From contig JBJFFR010000183.1 of assembly GCA_051891935.1 (NCBI GenBank), forward strand, positions 16,721 to 80,720: a stretch of 64,000 nucleotides of DNA. Reading direction: 5' to 3'. A program made the position numbers and the translations under genes. Each line of letters starts with the position of its first letter. Within the stretch, counting starts at the first letter, position 1. The notes under the pieces were generated by a model. The model saw only the letters and a list, made by a program, of their open reading frames with translations, was not told the DNA's origin and did no database searches. The DNA comes from UMGS363 sp051891935 (GTDB lineage: Bacteria > Bacillota > Clostridia > Oscillospirales > Ruminococcaceae). Shown here one piece after another: positions 1 through 6,412 of this stretch.

Positions 1-480
1 GAGGATCCGTTCTCCAAGGTTGACGCTGCAACGATCAAGCGCATCTGCGAGGAAATGAGAAAGTATTACGAATACATAATCGTTGATACCTCCGCAGGTA
101 CAAATGAAAGCGTTTTCGATGTTGTTGAGCAGTCCGATCTTATCCTCATCAACACAACTCCCGACCCGATCTGTGTTCGTGACGCTCGTGCAATGTCCGA
201 CGAGTTCTACAAGAGAGGCAACAAGAAGCAGCGCCTTATCATCAACAAGATCGACCCCGATATATTCCAGTCGGATATCATTAAGGATCTTGACGATATC
301 ATTGATACTGTCGGCGTTCAGCTTATCGGCGTTATCCCGAACGATGATGCTGTTGTTATTTCGACAGGAAAGGGCATTCCGCTCCCGTCGGGTTCAAACG
401 CATTCAAGGCATTTGACGCTATTTCACGCCGTATAAAGGGCGAGGATGTTCCGCTCAGCTTCAAGATGCTGGTTCAGTAA
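1..480 (+). CDS. MinD/ParA-like ATPase, 3' part (5' end outside window)
   Basis: The reading frame is open from base 1, so only the C-terminal ~159 residues are present. Residues such as IIVDTSAGTNESVF (Walker A' / switch region of deviant-Walker ATPases), LIINKIDPDIF and LIGVIPNDDAVVISTGKGIPL match the second half of MinD-type ATPases, which position the division site at the membrane. The C terminus (RIKGEDVPLSFKMLVQ) does not show the basic amphipathic membrane-targeting helix usual in MinD, and no minE follows, so a MinD-like regulator with another role is possible. mgsA follows 91 bases downstream on the same strand. Family call is firm, exact role is inference. Confidence 0.8.
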   Translation, partial: EDPFSKVDAATIKRICEEMRKYYEYIIVDTSAGTNESVFDVVEQSDLILINTTPDPICVRDARAMSDEFYKRGNKKQRLIINKIDPDIFQSDIIKDLDDIIDTVGVQLIGVIPNDDAVVISTGKGIPLPSGSNAFKAFDAISRRIKGEDVPLSFKMLVQ

Positions 481-571
481 AGGGGATCTTTAAAGATAAC
501 GATCTGCAATATCCGTATTATAAAAATTATCACAGTCTTGGAAATAATTTAAAGAAGGGGAGTTTCGTTCA

Positions 572-976
572 ATGAATATCGCACTTATTGCACACGACTC
601 TAAAAAAGAATTACTTGTACAATTCTGCATTGCTTACTGCGGAATTCTTTCAAAACATAATATATGCGCAACAGGAACAACAGGCAAGATGGTTTCCCAG
701 GCAACAGGACTCAACATAAAGAACTATCTGAGCGGTTCCCAGGGCGGCGATCAGCAGATATGCGCACGAATCTCCTGCAATGAGATCGACCTGCTTTTGT
801 TTTTCAGAGATCCGCTTTCTCCGAAGCCGCATGAGCCTAACGAAATGAACCTTTTAAGACTTTGTGATGTTCACAATATCCCCGTTGCGACCAATATTGC
901 TACGGCAGAGGCACTTATCCACGCTCTTGAAAGAGGCGACCTTGACTGGCGTCAGATCGTTAATCCAAACGCATAA
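572..976 (+). CDS. mgsA: Methylglyoxal synthase
   Basis: Converts dihydroxyacetone phosphate to methylglyoxal and phosphate, a cytosolic bypass of lower glycolysis under phosphate limitation. The 134-residue product is full length for the family. Visible signatures are the N-terminal IALIAHDSKK, LVQFCIAYCGIL, the phosphate-binding ATGTTGKM, GGDQQI, the catalytic-region LFFRDPLSPKPHEPNE, and LCDVHNIPVATNIATAEALI. Start ATG is set by GGGGAG about 10 bases upstream. A hairpin terminator follows directly. In many Firmicutes mgsA lies close to min/rodA genes, which fits the upstream MinD-like gene. Confidence 0.96.
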   Translation: MNIALIAHDSKKELLVQFCIAYCGILSKHNICATGTTGKMVSQATGLNIKNYLSGSQGGDQQICARISCNEIDLLLFFRDPLSPKPHEPNEMNLLRLCDVHNIPVATNIATAEALIHALERGDLDWRQIVNPNA

Positions 977-983
977 AAAATTG

Positions 984-1016
984 CGGCAGAATGAGAATTT
1001 CTGCCGTTTTTTATTT
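984..1016 (+). terminator. Rho-independent terminator after mgsA
   Basis: CGGCAGA / TCTGCCG stem followed by TTTTTTATTTT, starting 8 bases after the mgsA stop. Confidence 0.85.
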
Positions 1017-1043
1017 TGGATATGTTAATTCACAACTTTTTGC

Positions 1044-1072
1044 TTGACAATAAGGATTTTATGCGTTATACT
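1044..1072 (+). promoter_or_regulatory. Promoter of the hisS-aspS T-box operon
   Basis: TTGACA at 1044-1049 and TATACT at 1067-1072 with a 17-base spacer, just upstream of the T-box leader. Predicted from sequence only. Confidence 0.75.
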
Positions 1073-1083
1073 TATCTTTGTAA

Positions 1084-1325
1084 AGGCTATGATAAAGAGA
1101 GTAGCGGACATTTTCTCTTCCAAAGAGAGGGCGGACGGTGAAAGCGCCCGAAGAGCTTGTGCGTGAAGGACACTTTTGAGCCGCTGTATGTAAAAGTCTG
1201 ACTAAAATACAGCCGTTTCCTGCGTTAAAGGGAGCAAAAGTTCGGAGATTATCCGATAAAATAGGGTGGCACCACGATCTTACAAGTCGTCCCTTGTTCA
1301 CAGACAGGGACGGCTTTTATTATTT
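1084..1325 (+). promoter_or_regulatory. T-box riboswitch leader controlling hisS and aspS
   Basis: Tandem T-box hallmarks are visible: the AGAGAGTAG stem I element near 1096, the T-box sequence AGGGTGGCACCACG at 1263-1276, and a competing terminator at about 1285-1325 (AAGTCGTCCCT / AGGGACGGCTTTT). The presumed specifier loop reads GGACACTTTT: it contains GAC (Asp) at 1169-1171 and CAC (His) at 1171-1173 sharing one C. The operon encodes both HisRS and AspRS, so uncharged tRNA-Asp and tRNA-His are both plausible effectors. The UGGC in the T-box would pair with a G discriminator (usual in tRNA-Asp) better than the C discriminator of tRNA-His. The secondary structure was not folded computationally. 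Confidence 0.9.
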
Positions 1326-1353
1326 CGCAGATGAATTGAAAAGGAGTTTTTAT

Positions 1354-2682
1354 ATGGAGCTTATCACAAAAAGACCAAAGGGAACGCAGGACGTTAAGCC
1401 GTCCGATGTCTACAAGTGGCACACGGTTGAGCAGATTGCCGCTGAAACGGCAGAATGCTACGGCTTTAAGGAGATACGTTTCCCGACTTTCGAGAACACA
1501 AAGCTTTTTAAGCGCAGCGTAGGCGATTCGACCGACGTTGTACAGAAGGAAATGTATGGAGTTACCGCAAAAAGCTCCGCTAACGGCAAGGACGATGATG
1601 ACTTCACGCTCCGTCCCGAGGGCACGGCAGGAGCAGCAAGAGCTGTTCTTGAAAACGGTATGCTTTCGGACGCACTTCCGCAGAAGGTCTACTACAACAT
1701 TTCCTGCTTCAGACATGAAAAGCCGCAGGCTGGCAGGCTCCGTGAATTCCACCAGTTCGGCGCAGAAATGTACGGAAGTGCTTCACCTGCAGCAGATGCG
1801 GAAATGATAGCGATGGTTGACGCTTTCCTCCGCCGCCTTGGAATAAAGGGAGTTGCGCTCAACATCAATTCTATCGGCTGTCCGAAGTGCCGCAGCGAAT
1901 ATCACAAGGCACTAAAGAGCTATTTTGAAGGCAGAAAGGACGAGCTTTGCGGAACCTGTCGGGAAAGACTTGAAAAGAATCCGATGCGAATCCTCGACTG
2001 CAAGAGCCCTATCTGTCAGGACATTGCAAAGGATGCGCCGGTTATCCTTGACTATCTCTGCGAGGACTGCAGCAGCCACTTTGAAAAGCTGAAAAAGAAC
2101 CTTACGGCGATGAATATTGAATTCACCGTAAATCCGAAGATCGTAAGAGGTCTTGACTATTACACAAAGACGGTTTTTGAGTTCGTTACAACGAGCATAG
2201 GTGCGCAGGGAACAGTCTGCGGCGGCGGACGTTATGACGGACTTATCGAGCAGCTCGGAGGAAACCCGACGCCTGCTCTCGGTTTTGCGATGGGCATCGA
2301 GCGTCTTATCATGACTATGGAAAATCAGGGCTGCGATTTTATCGAGCCGAAGAAATGCGCTCTCTACATTGCTGCAATGGATGAGGCTGCGCTTGAAAAG
2401 GCGATCGTTCTGACAAAGACTCTCCGTGATGACGGTATCTGGGCGGAATACGATCTTGCAGGACGAGGAGTTAAGGCACAGATGAAGTATGCCGACAAGC
2501 TTGGTGCAGATTTCACCATGGTACTCGGCAGCAACGAGCTTGAAAGCGGCAAAGCACAGCTCAAAAATATGGAAACTGGTGAAAAGGTCGATATTTCCCT
2601 CGGTGACAGCTTCCTTGATGATTTTTCCAACATCTCGGTTGCAAATATGTTCAGCGGTGTGCTGGATGATATTAATCTTTGA
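1354..2682 (+). CDS. hisS: Histidyl-tRNA synthetase
   Basis: Charges tRNA-His with histidine in the cytosol. 442 residues, normal for bacterial class II HisRS. TLRPEGT (85-91) and motif 2 FRHEKPQAGRLREFHQ (119-134) are present, followed by the His-specific RGLDYYTKTVFEF and motif 3 around LGFAMGIERL. A C-terminal anticodon-binding domain follows. ATG 1354 is chosen because AAGGAG lies 7 bases upstream; an in-frame upstream start would fall inside the T-box terminator. The stop codon overlaps or nearly touches the start of the transposase-like gene that follows. Confidence 0.97.
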   Translation: MELITKRPKGTQDVKPSDVYKWHTVEQIAAETAECYGFKEIRFPTFENTKLFKRSVGDSTDVVQKEMYGVTAKSSANGKDDDDFTLRPEGTAGAARAVLENGMLSDALPQKVYYNISCFRHEKPQAGRLREFHQFGAEMYGSASPAADAEMIAMVDAFLRRLGIKGVALNINSIGCPKCRSEYHKALKSYFEGRKDELCGTCRERLEKNPMRILDCKSPICQDIAKDAPVILDYLCEDCSSHFEKLKKNLTAMNIEFTVNPKIVRGLDYYTKTVFEFVTTSIGAQGTVCGGGRYDGLIEQLGGNPTPALGFAMGIERLIMTMENQGCDFIEPKKCALYIAAMDEAALEKAIVLTKTLRDDGIWAEYDLAGRGVKAQMKYADKLGADFTMVLGSNELESGKAQLKNMETGEKVDISLGDSFLDDFSNISVANMFSGVLDDINL

Positions 2683-2684
2683 TC

Positions 2685-3191
2685 GTGGAATATCCGAGAA
2701 GAAAACCGAACAGGCTAAAAGGGTATGATTACAGCGGAAACGGAACGTATTTTATTACAATATGCACCCGAGACCGTGAATGTATTTTATCGGATATAAA
2801 TGTAGGGGACGGGTTTCCCGTCCCGATTCTCACGGATTACGGCAGAGTATCCGATAGATTTATTAATTTTATCACAGAAAAGTTTCATACTGTATTTGTT
2901 GATAAATATGTTATAATGCCAAATCATATCCATCTTCTATTGGTTGTACAAAATTCGGACATTACCGCAGGCGGGACGGGAAACCCGTCCCCTACAATTG
3001 GGAATGTCGTTGGCTGGTTGAAATATCAGATAACCAAACAAATCAATGATATCCGCGGCATAGCCGGACAAAAAATTTTTCAGCGTTCCTATCACGACCA
3101 CATTATCAGAAACGAAAAAGATTTTCAGATGATATGGAAATATATTGACGAAAACCCTTTGAAATGGGAGAGTGACTGCTTTTATGTGTGA
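2685..3191 (+). CDS. REP-associated tyrosine transposase (IS200-like, RAYT)
   Basis: A 168-residue Y1/HUH-type transposase of the RAYT group: RRKPNRLKGYDYS near the N terminus, YFITICT, and the metal-binding MPNHIHLLL (about 78-86, His81 and His83), then VVGWLKYQITKQIN and a C-terminal IWKYIDENPLKW. GTG 2685 gives the typical N terminus; TTG 2679, overlapping the hisS stop, is the alternative. No strong ribosome site is seen, so translation may be coupled to hisS. The gene is embedded between hisS and aspS and is probably read from the T-box promoter. The ORF contains two 25-bp copies, in inverted orientation, of a REP-like palindrome. Confidence 0.88.
   Translation: MEYPRRKPNRLKGYDYSGNGTYFITICTRDRECILSDINVGDGFPVPILTDYGRVSDRFINFITEKFHTVFVDKYVIMPNHIHLLLVVQNSDITAGGTGNPSPTIGNVVGWLKYQITKQINDIRGIAGQKIFQRSYHDHIIRNEKDFQMIWKYIDENPLKWESDCFYV
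2801..2825 (+). repeat. REP-like palindrome, copy 1
   Basis: TGTAG followed by GGGACGGG-TTT-CCCGTCCC, a perfect 8-bp stem with a 3-base loop, inside the transposase coding sequence (encodes about VGDGFPVPI). It is the exact reverse complement of 2972-2996. Confidence 0.85.
2972..2996 (-). repeat. REP-like palindrome, copy 2 (inverted)
   Basis: Perfect 25-bp reverse complement of 2801-2825, 146 bases downstream, also inside the transposase gene (about GTGNPSPTI). A paired inverted arrangement like this resembles the REP pairs mobilised by RAYT proteins. Confidence 0.85.
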
Positions 3192-3678
3192 AGAGATCAA
3201 TGAAGCCGAAAGGAAGCGAGAAAAGAGATTGCTGCGACAGAAATGGTTTGCTGCGATTTTGCTTATACTGGTTTTCGCCGTTCCTGCGGTTGTTATATTT
3301 GCCGATTCCTATGCAAGCTGGCATTTCTTTACAAAAAATCGCATCAAAGAGCTTGAACAGATATTTTCGGTGACTTTTCCCGAGGACACCGCGTTTGAGC
3401 GATACTCCCTTCAGGCAGGTTGTTGCCACACCCTTTATATCACGGGAATCGCTTCTCCGGAGGATTTCTGCCGTGACTGCATAAATGGCAACATCAAATC
3501 TATGACTGATTTCCTTGCACAAAGTGTAGATGAAATACCGATAAAATCATGGTATGACGGCAGCCGCAGAAAAGCTGATTTTATGTGCAGTTATGATATG
3601 CCGAACAGCTACTCTACGACCGATGTATATTTCTTAAAAAACGAAAACGGCAGTTATGACGTTATATTTATAAAATAA
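3184..3678 (+). CDS. Small membrane-anchored protein of unknown function
   Basis: About 164 residues. A charged N terminus (EEINEAERKREKRLLRQKW) precedes one transmembrane segment (roughly residues 23-45, AAILLILVFAVPAVVIFA), then a probable extracytoplasmic domain with cysteines (GCCHTLY, FCRDC) and no recognised motif. No family recognised. ATG 3184 is 13 bases after GGGAG; GTG 3172 is an alternative start. It lies between the transposase gene and aspS and should be transcribed with the synthetases; whether it works with them is unknown. Confidence 0.65.
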   Translation: MCEEINEAERKREKRLLRQKWFAAILLILVFAVPAVVIFADSYASWHFFTKNRIKELEQIFSVTFPEDTAFERYSLQAGCCHTLYITGIASPEDFCRDCINGNIKSMTDFLAQSVDEIPIKSWYDGSRRKADFMCSYDMPNSYSTTDVYFLKNENGSYDVIFIK

Positions 3679-3710
3679 TTATATAAAATATATTGAAAGG
3701 AAGTTTTAAT

Positions 3711-5492
3711 ATGGCAGACACAATGGCAGGTCTTCACCGCACACATTACTGCGGCGAGGTCCTTAAAGCAGGAGAAACGGTTACGGTCGGCGGCTACGTT
3801 GACACGGTAAGAAACAAGGGCGGTATCATTTTCATGGTCGTTCGTGACAGAACGGGTATTGTTCAGCTCACCTTCAACGAAACAACGGACAAGGAGATAT
3901 TTGAAAAGGCTGCGTCCTGCCACTCCGAATATGTTGTTATGGCAAAGGGTGAAGTCCGTGAGCGTGAGAGCATAAATGACAAGATCGCAACAGGTCATTT
4001 TGAGATATTTGTTGACGACCTCCGCATCCTTGCAAAGGCACAGACCCCTCCGTTTGAGATCGTTGACGACACAAACACAAACGAGGAGCTTCGTCTTAAA
4101 TACCGTTACCTTGACCTTCGCCGCAAGAAGCTCCAGGACAACATCATAAAGAGAAGCAAGATTGCAAAGGTCGCAAGAGATTACTTTGCGGAGAACGGCT
4201 TTATTGAGATCGAAACACCGATGATGATAAAGTCCACTCCCGAGGGCGCAAGAGATTATCTTGTTCCGTCAAGAGTTCACCCCGGCAAGTTCTATGCTCT
4301 TCCGCAGTCACCGCAGATATACAAGCAGCTGCTTATGATCGCAGGCTTTGACAGATACATTCAGCTTGCTCGCTGCTTCCGTGATGAGGATCTCCGTGCG
4401 GACAGACAGCCAGAATTCACACAGATCGACCTTGAAATGTCCTTTGTTGACACGGAAGACATTATGCAGATGGCTGAAGGCTTTGTAAAGCGTGAATTCT
4501 CCGAGGTTCTCGGCATAGACATCCCGACTCCGCTCCCAAGGCTTACCTATACAGAAGCTATGAACCGCTACGGTTCGGACAAGCCTGACACACGTTTTGA
4601 AATGGAGATCGTTGACATCACCGATACTGTCAAGGACACCGATTTTGTTGTGTTCAAATCTGCGATCGAAGCAGGCGGTTCGGTTCGTGCTATCACGGCA
4701 AAGAACTCCGCTGCAGCGCTTACAAGAAAAGAGATCGACAAGCTTATCGAACACGCAAAGGGCATTGGAGCAAAGGGTCTTGCTTACATCCGCTGGAATG
4801 ATGACGCTCCCAACTGCTCGTTCGGTAAATTCCTCAAGGAAGGCGAGCTTGACGCTATTCTCAAGGCGACAGGAGCAGAAAAGGGCGATGTAGTTCTTAT
4901 TGCAGCAGACAAGAACAGCTTTGTTCTTCCGCTTCTCGGTGCGCTTCGTCTTAAAGTTGCAAAGCAGCTTGATATGATCCCCGAGGGCAAGTTCAACTTC
5001 CTCTGGATCACAGAATTCCCGTTCTTTGAATGGAACGAAGAAACACAGCACTGGGACGCTATGCACCACCCGTTCACAATGCCGATGGATGAATGCTTAC
5101 AGTATCTTGACAGCGACCCGAGCAAGGTATTCGCAAAGGCTTACGACCTTGTTCTCAACGGCACGGAGCTTTCGAGCGGTTCTATTCGTATCACCGACTA
5201 TGAGCTTCAGCAGAAGATGTTTGAATCGCTCGGACTTACCGATGAAGAGATCGAAGCGAAGTTCGGCTTCCTTGTTGACGCATACAAGTACGGTGCAGCT
5301 CCTCACGGCGGCATGGGAATCGGTCTTGACAGACTTTCTATGATAATGTGCGGCGCAGACAATCTCCGTGACGTACTTGCATTCCCAAAGGTACAGAACG
5401 CATCCGAGCTTATGTCCTCCTGCCCTGCAGCAGTAGATAAGGAGAGCCTTGATATTCTCGGTATCGCTGTTACGGAAAAGGAAGAGGATTGA
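3711..5492 (+). CDS. aspS: Aspartyl-tRNA synthetase
   Basis: Charges tRNA-Asp (or tRNA-Asp and tRNA-Asn if non-discriminating). 593 residues, full-length bacterial type with an N-terminal OB-fold anticodon domain (VGGYVDTVRNKGGIIFMVVRDRTG), motif 2 with FRDEDLRADRQPEFTQIDLE, the bacterial GAD insertion domain, HHPFTMP and motif 3 GGMGIGLDRL. ATG 3711 has AAAGGAAG 8 bases upstream. The end runs directly into a repeat element whose first TAATGC lies 3 bases after the TGA stop. Likely controlled by the T-box at 1084-1325. Confidence 0.97.
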   Translation: MADTMAGLHRTHYCGEVLKAGETVTVGGYVDTVRNKGGIIFMVVRDRTGIVQLTFNETTDKEIFEKAASCHSEYVVMAKGEVRERESINDKIATGHFEIFVDDLRILAKAQTPPFEIVDDTNTNEELRLKYRYLDLRRKKLQDNIIKRSKIAKVARDYFAENGFIEIETPMMIKSTPEGARDYLVPSRVHPGKFYALPQSPQIYKQLLMIAGFDRYIQLARCFRDEDLRADRQPEFTQIDLEMSFVDTEDIMQMAEGFVKREFSEVLGIDIPTPLPRLTYTEAMNRYGSDKPDTRFEMEIVDITDTVKDTDFVVFKSAIEAGGSVRAITAKNSAAALTRKEIDKLIEHAKGIGAKGLAYIRWNDDAPNCSFGKFLKEGELDAILKATGAEKGDVVLIAADKNSFVLPLLGALRLKVAKQLDMIPEGKFNFLWITEFPFFEWNEETQHWDAMHHPFTMPMDECLQYLDSDPSKVFAKAYDLVLNGTELSSGSIRITDYELQQKMFESLGLTDEEIEAKFGFLVDAYKYGAAPHGGMGIGLDRLSMIMCGADNLRDVLAFPKVQNASELMSSCPAAVDKESLDILGIAVTEKEED

Positions 5493-5495
5493 TCT

Positions 5496-5609
5496 AATGC
5501 GTAATGCACTGCGAAGCTGGGCATCGTAATTGCGTAATTATTTTCAGCCGAAAGCATTTTTTCAATATACAAAACACGCCGTTCACGGTTTTATTGATCG
5601 TGAACGGCG
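5496..5609 (+). repeat. Family A repeat, left half (inverted terminal segment plus hairpin)
   Basis: 5500-5539 is a perfect 40-bp inverted match to 7270-7309 (contains CACTGCGAAGCTGGGCATCG). 5566-5609 is a perfect 44-bp direct match to 7201-7244, whose core is the hairpin CGCCGTTCACG / CGTGAACGGCG. The hairpin is also a probable terminator for aspS. The right terminal segment expected of a complete element is missing here and is found instead at 7270-7321. Confidence 0.8.
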
Positions 5610-5633
5610 ATTTTAATAAATCGGATAAAACAA

Positions 5634-5662
5634 TTGACAAAAGCCTATGTAACTGATAAAAT
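5634..5662 (+). promoter_or_regulatory. Toxin promoter, copy 1
   Basis: TTGACA 5634-5639, 17-base spacer, TAAAAT 5657-5662. Confidence 0.75.
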
Positions 5663-5726
5663 AATGGTATGGGCATACCTAAACGGTAGGCGGTCAATCT
5701 TTGCTCCCTGAAAGGGGGGCGTTGCT

Positions 5727-5813
5727 ATGGGCGTTCTTGAAGTTTTAACTCTCGGACTACTTATTTGCGCTGTAATACAGCTAATGCAAAATAGCAATAA
5801 CAAAAAGAAATAA
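5727..5813 (+). CDS. Small hydrophobic peptide, putative type I toxin (holin-like), copy 1
   Basis: A 28-residue peptide, MGVLEVLTLGLL through to NNKKK: one hydrophobic helix (about 3-20) and a short polar, lysine-ended tail. This matches the layout of the Hol-Tox/TxpA-like membrane toxins of Firmicutes. AAAGGGGGG lies about 8 bases upstream of ATG. The mRNA has its own consensus promoter and a ~65-base leader, and an antisense RNA is predicted to converge on its 3' end. Membrane depolarisation is the usual mode of such peptides; toxicity here is inference. Too short for normal gene callers. Confidence 0.7.
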   Translation: MGVLEVLTLGLLICAVIQLMQNSNNKKK

Positions 5814-5892
5814 CCGCCCCAGCTTCGAAATGCGGCGGTTAATCTTTCGCTTAAAGTTTCGGGAGCGACCGTCTATCGGTATTGCTCTCTTT
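5803..5892 (-). ncRNA. Predicted antisense antitoxin RNA, copy 1
   Basis: A minus-strand consensus promoter (5899-5927) would start transcription near 5892. The RNA would run about 90 bases and stop at the hairpin AACCGCC / GGCGGTT (5812-5840), which on this strand is followed by a T-rich tail (ATTTCTTTTTG). The RNA would overlap the 3' end of the toxin mRNA, as in TxpA/RatA-type type I systems. Confidence 0.6.
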
Positions 5893-5898
5893 ATAGTT

Positions 5899-5927
5899 AT
5901 TATAATCGCTTTTAACTGATATGTCAA
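5899..5927 (-). promoter_or_regulatory. Antitoxin RNA promoter, copy 1
   Basis: On the minus strand TTGACA (5927-5922), 17-base spacer, TATAAT (5904-5899): a perfect consensus promoter with no ORF downstream. Confidence 0.8.
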
Positions 5928-5977
5928 GATAAAAATCCTCTTTTTCAACGGCGATTTTAATAAATCGGATAAAACAA

Positions 5978-6006
5978 TTGACAAAAGCCTATGTAACTGA
6001 TAAAAT
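5978..6006 (+). promoter_or_regulatory. Toxin promoter, copy 2
   Basis: TTGACA 5978-5983 and TAAAAT 6001-6006, identical to copy 1. Confidence 0.75.
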
Positions 6007-6070
6007 AATGGTATGGGCATACCTAAACGGTAGGCGGTCAATCTTTGCTCCCTGAAAGGGGGGCGTTGCT

Positions 6071-6157
6071 ATGGGCGTTCTTGAAGTTTTAACTCTCGGA
6101 CTACTTATTTGCGCTGTAATACAGCTAATGCAAAATAGCAATAACAAAAAGAAATAA
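6071..6157 (+). CDS. Small hydrophobic peptide, putative type I toxin (holin-like), copy 2
   Basis: Identical in sequence to the 28-residue peptide at 5727-5813, including leader and ribosome site, because the whole unit is tandemly duplicated at 344-base spacing. Its paired antisense region differs from that of copy 1, so the two antisense RNAs may not be fully interchangeable. Confidence 0.7.
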   Translation: MGVLEVLTLGLLICAVIQLMQNSNNKKK

Positions 6158-6233
6158 CCGCCCCAGCTTCCAACTCGGCGGTTATTCTTACACCTAAAAT
6201 TTGGGAGCGACCGTCTATCGGTATGCCCTCTTT
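6147..6233 (-). ncRNA. Predicted antisense antitoxin RNA, copy 2
   Basis: Expected start near 6233 from the minus-strand promoter at 6240-6268, ending at the AACCGCC / GGCGGTT hairpin (6156-6183) with a T-rich tail on this strand. Its body differs from copy 1 in the hairpin loop and in the segment between 6184 and 6210. Confidence 0.58.
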
Positions 6234-6239
6234 ATATTT

Positions 6240-6268
6240 ATTATAATCGCTTTTAACCGATATGTCAA
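6240..6268 (-). promoter_or_regulatory. Antitoxin RNA promoter, copy 2
   Basis: Minus strand TTGACA (6268-6263), 17-base spacer, TATAAT (6245-6240). Confidence 0.8.
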
Positions 6269-6339
6269 GAGAAAAAATTTCTTTTTCATTCAATCAACCG
6301 TCAGTTGATTTTTTAGGAAGGAATTAAACTGACATTCGT

Positions 6340-6369
6340 TTGACATTTTGGGTTTTTATATGCTAAAAT
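6340..6369 (+). promoter_or_regulatory. Promoter of the HTH/repeat-domain gene
   Basis: TTGACA 6340-6345, 18-base spacer, TAAAAT 6364-6369. Upstream an inverted pair GTCAGTT ... AACTGAC (about 6300-6334) could be an autoregulatory operator. Confidence 0.6.
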
Positions 6370-6412
6370 AAAGTCAACAAAAGCTTTTGATTTTTAAAAA
6401 AGGAATGAAAAT

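Larger units (their letters stand above)
5603..6283 (+). repeat. Tandem duplication of a 344-bp toxin-antitoxin unit
   Basis: 5603-5946 is repeated directly from 5947. The first ~225 bases (promoter, leader, toxin ORF) are identical in the two copies; the following ~110 bases (hairpin and antisense-RNA body) differ at many positions. Identical toxin halves with divergent antisense halves suggest a recent duplication or gene conversion confined to the toxin side. Confidence 0.85.

Noticed and set aside
1294..1353. Upstream in-frame extension of hisS
   Set aside because: It lies in the T-box terminator and has no ribosome site, whereas ATG 1354 has AAGGAG.
4308..5069. 253-codon minus-strand ORF inside aspS
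   Set aside because: Shadow of aspS; the aspS frame has full family conservation here.
5494..6293. Minus-strand ORFs of 60-90 codons in the toxin region
   Set aside because: They are read-through of the repeat and antisense region, have no ribosome site and duplicate because the DNA is duplicated; the antisense transcript is better explained as a non-coding RNA.
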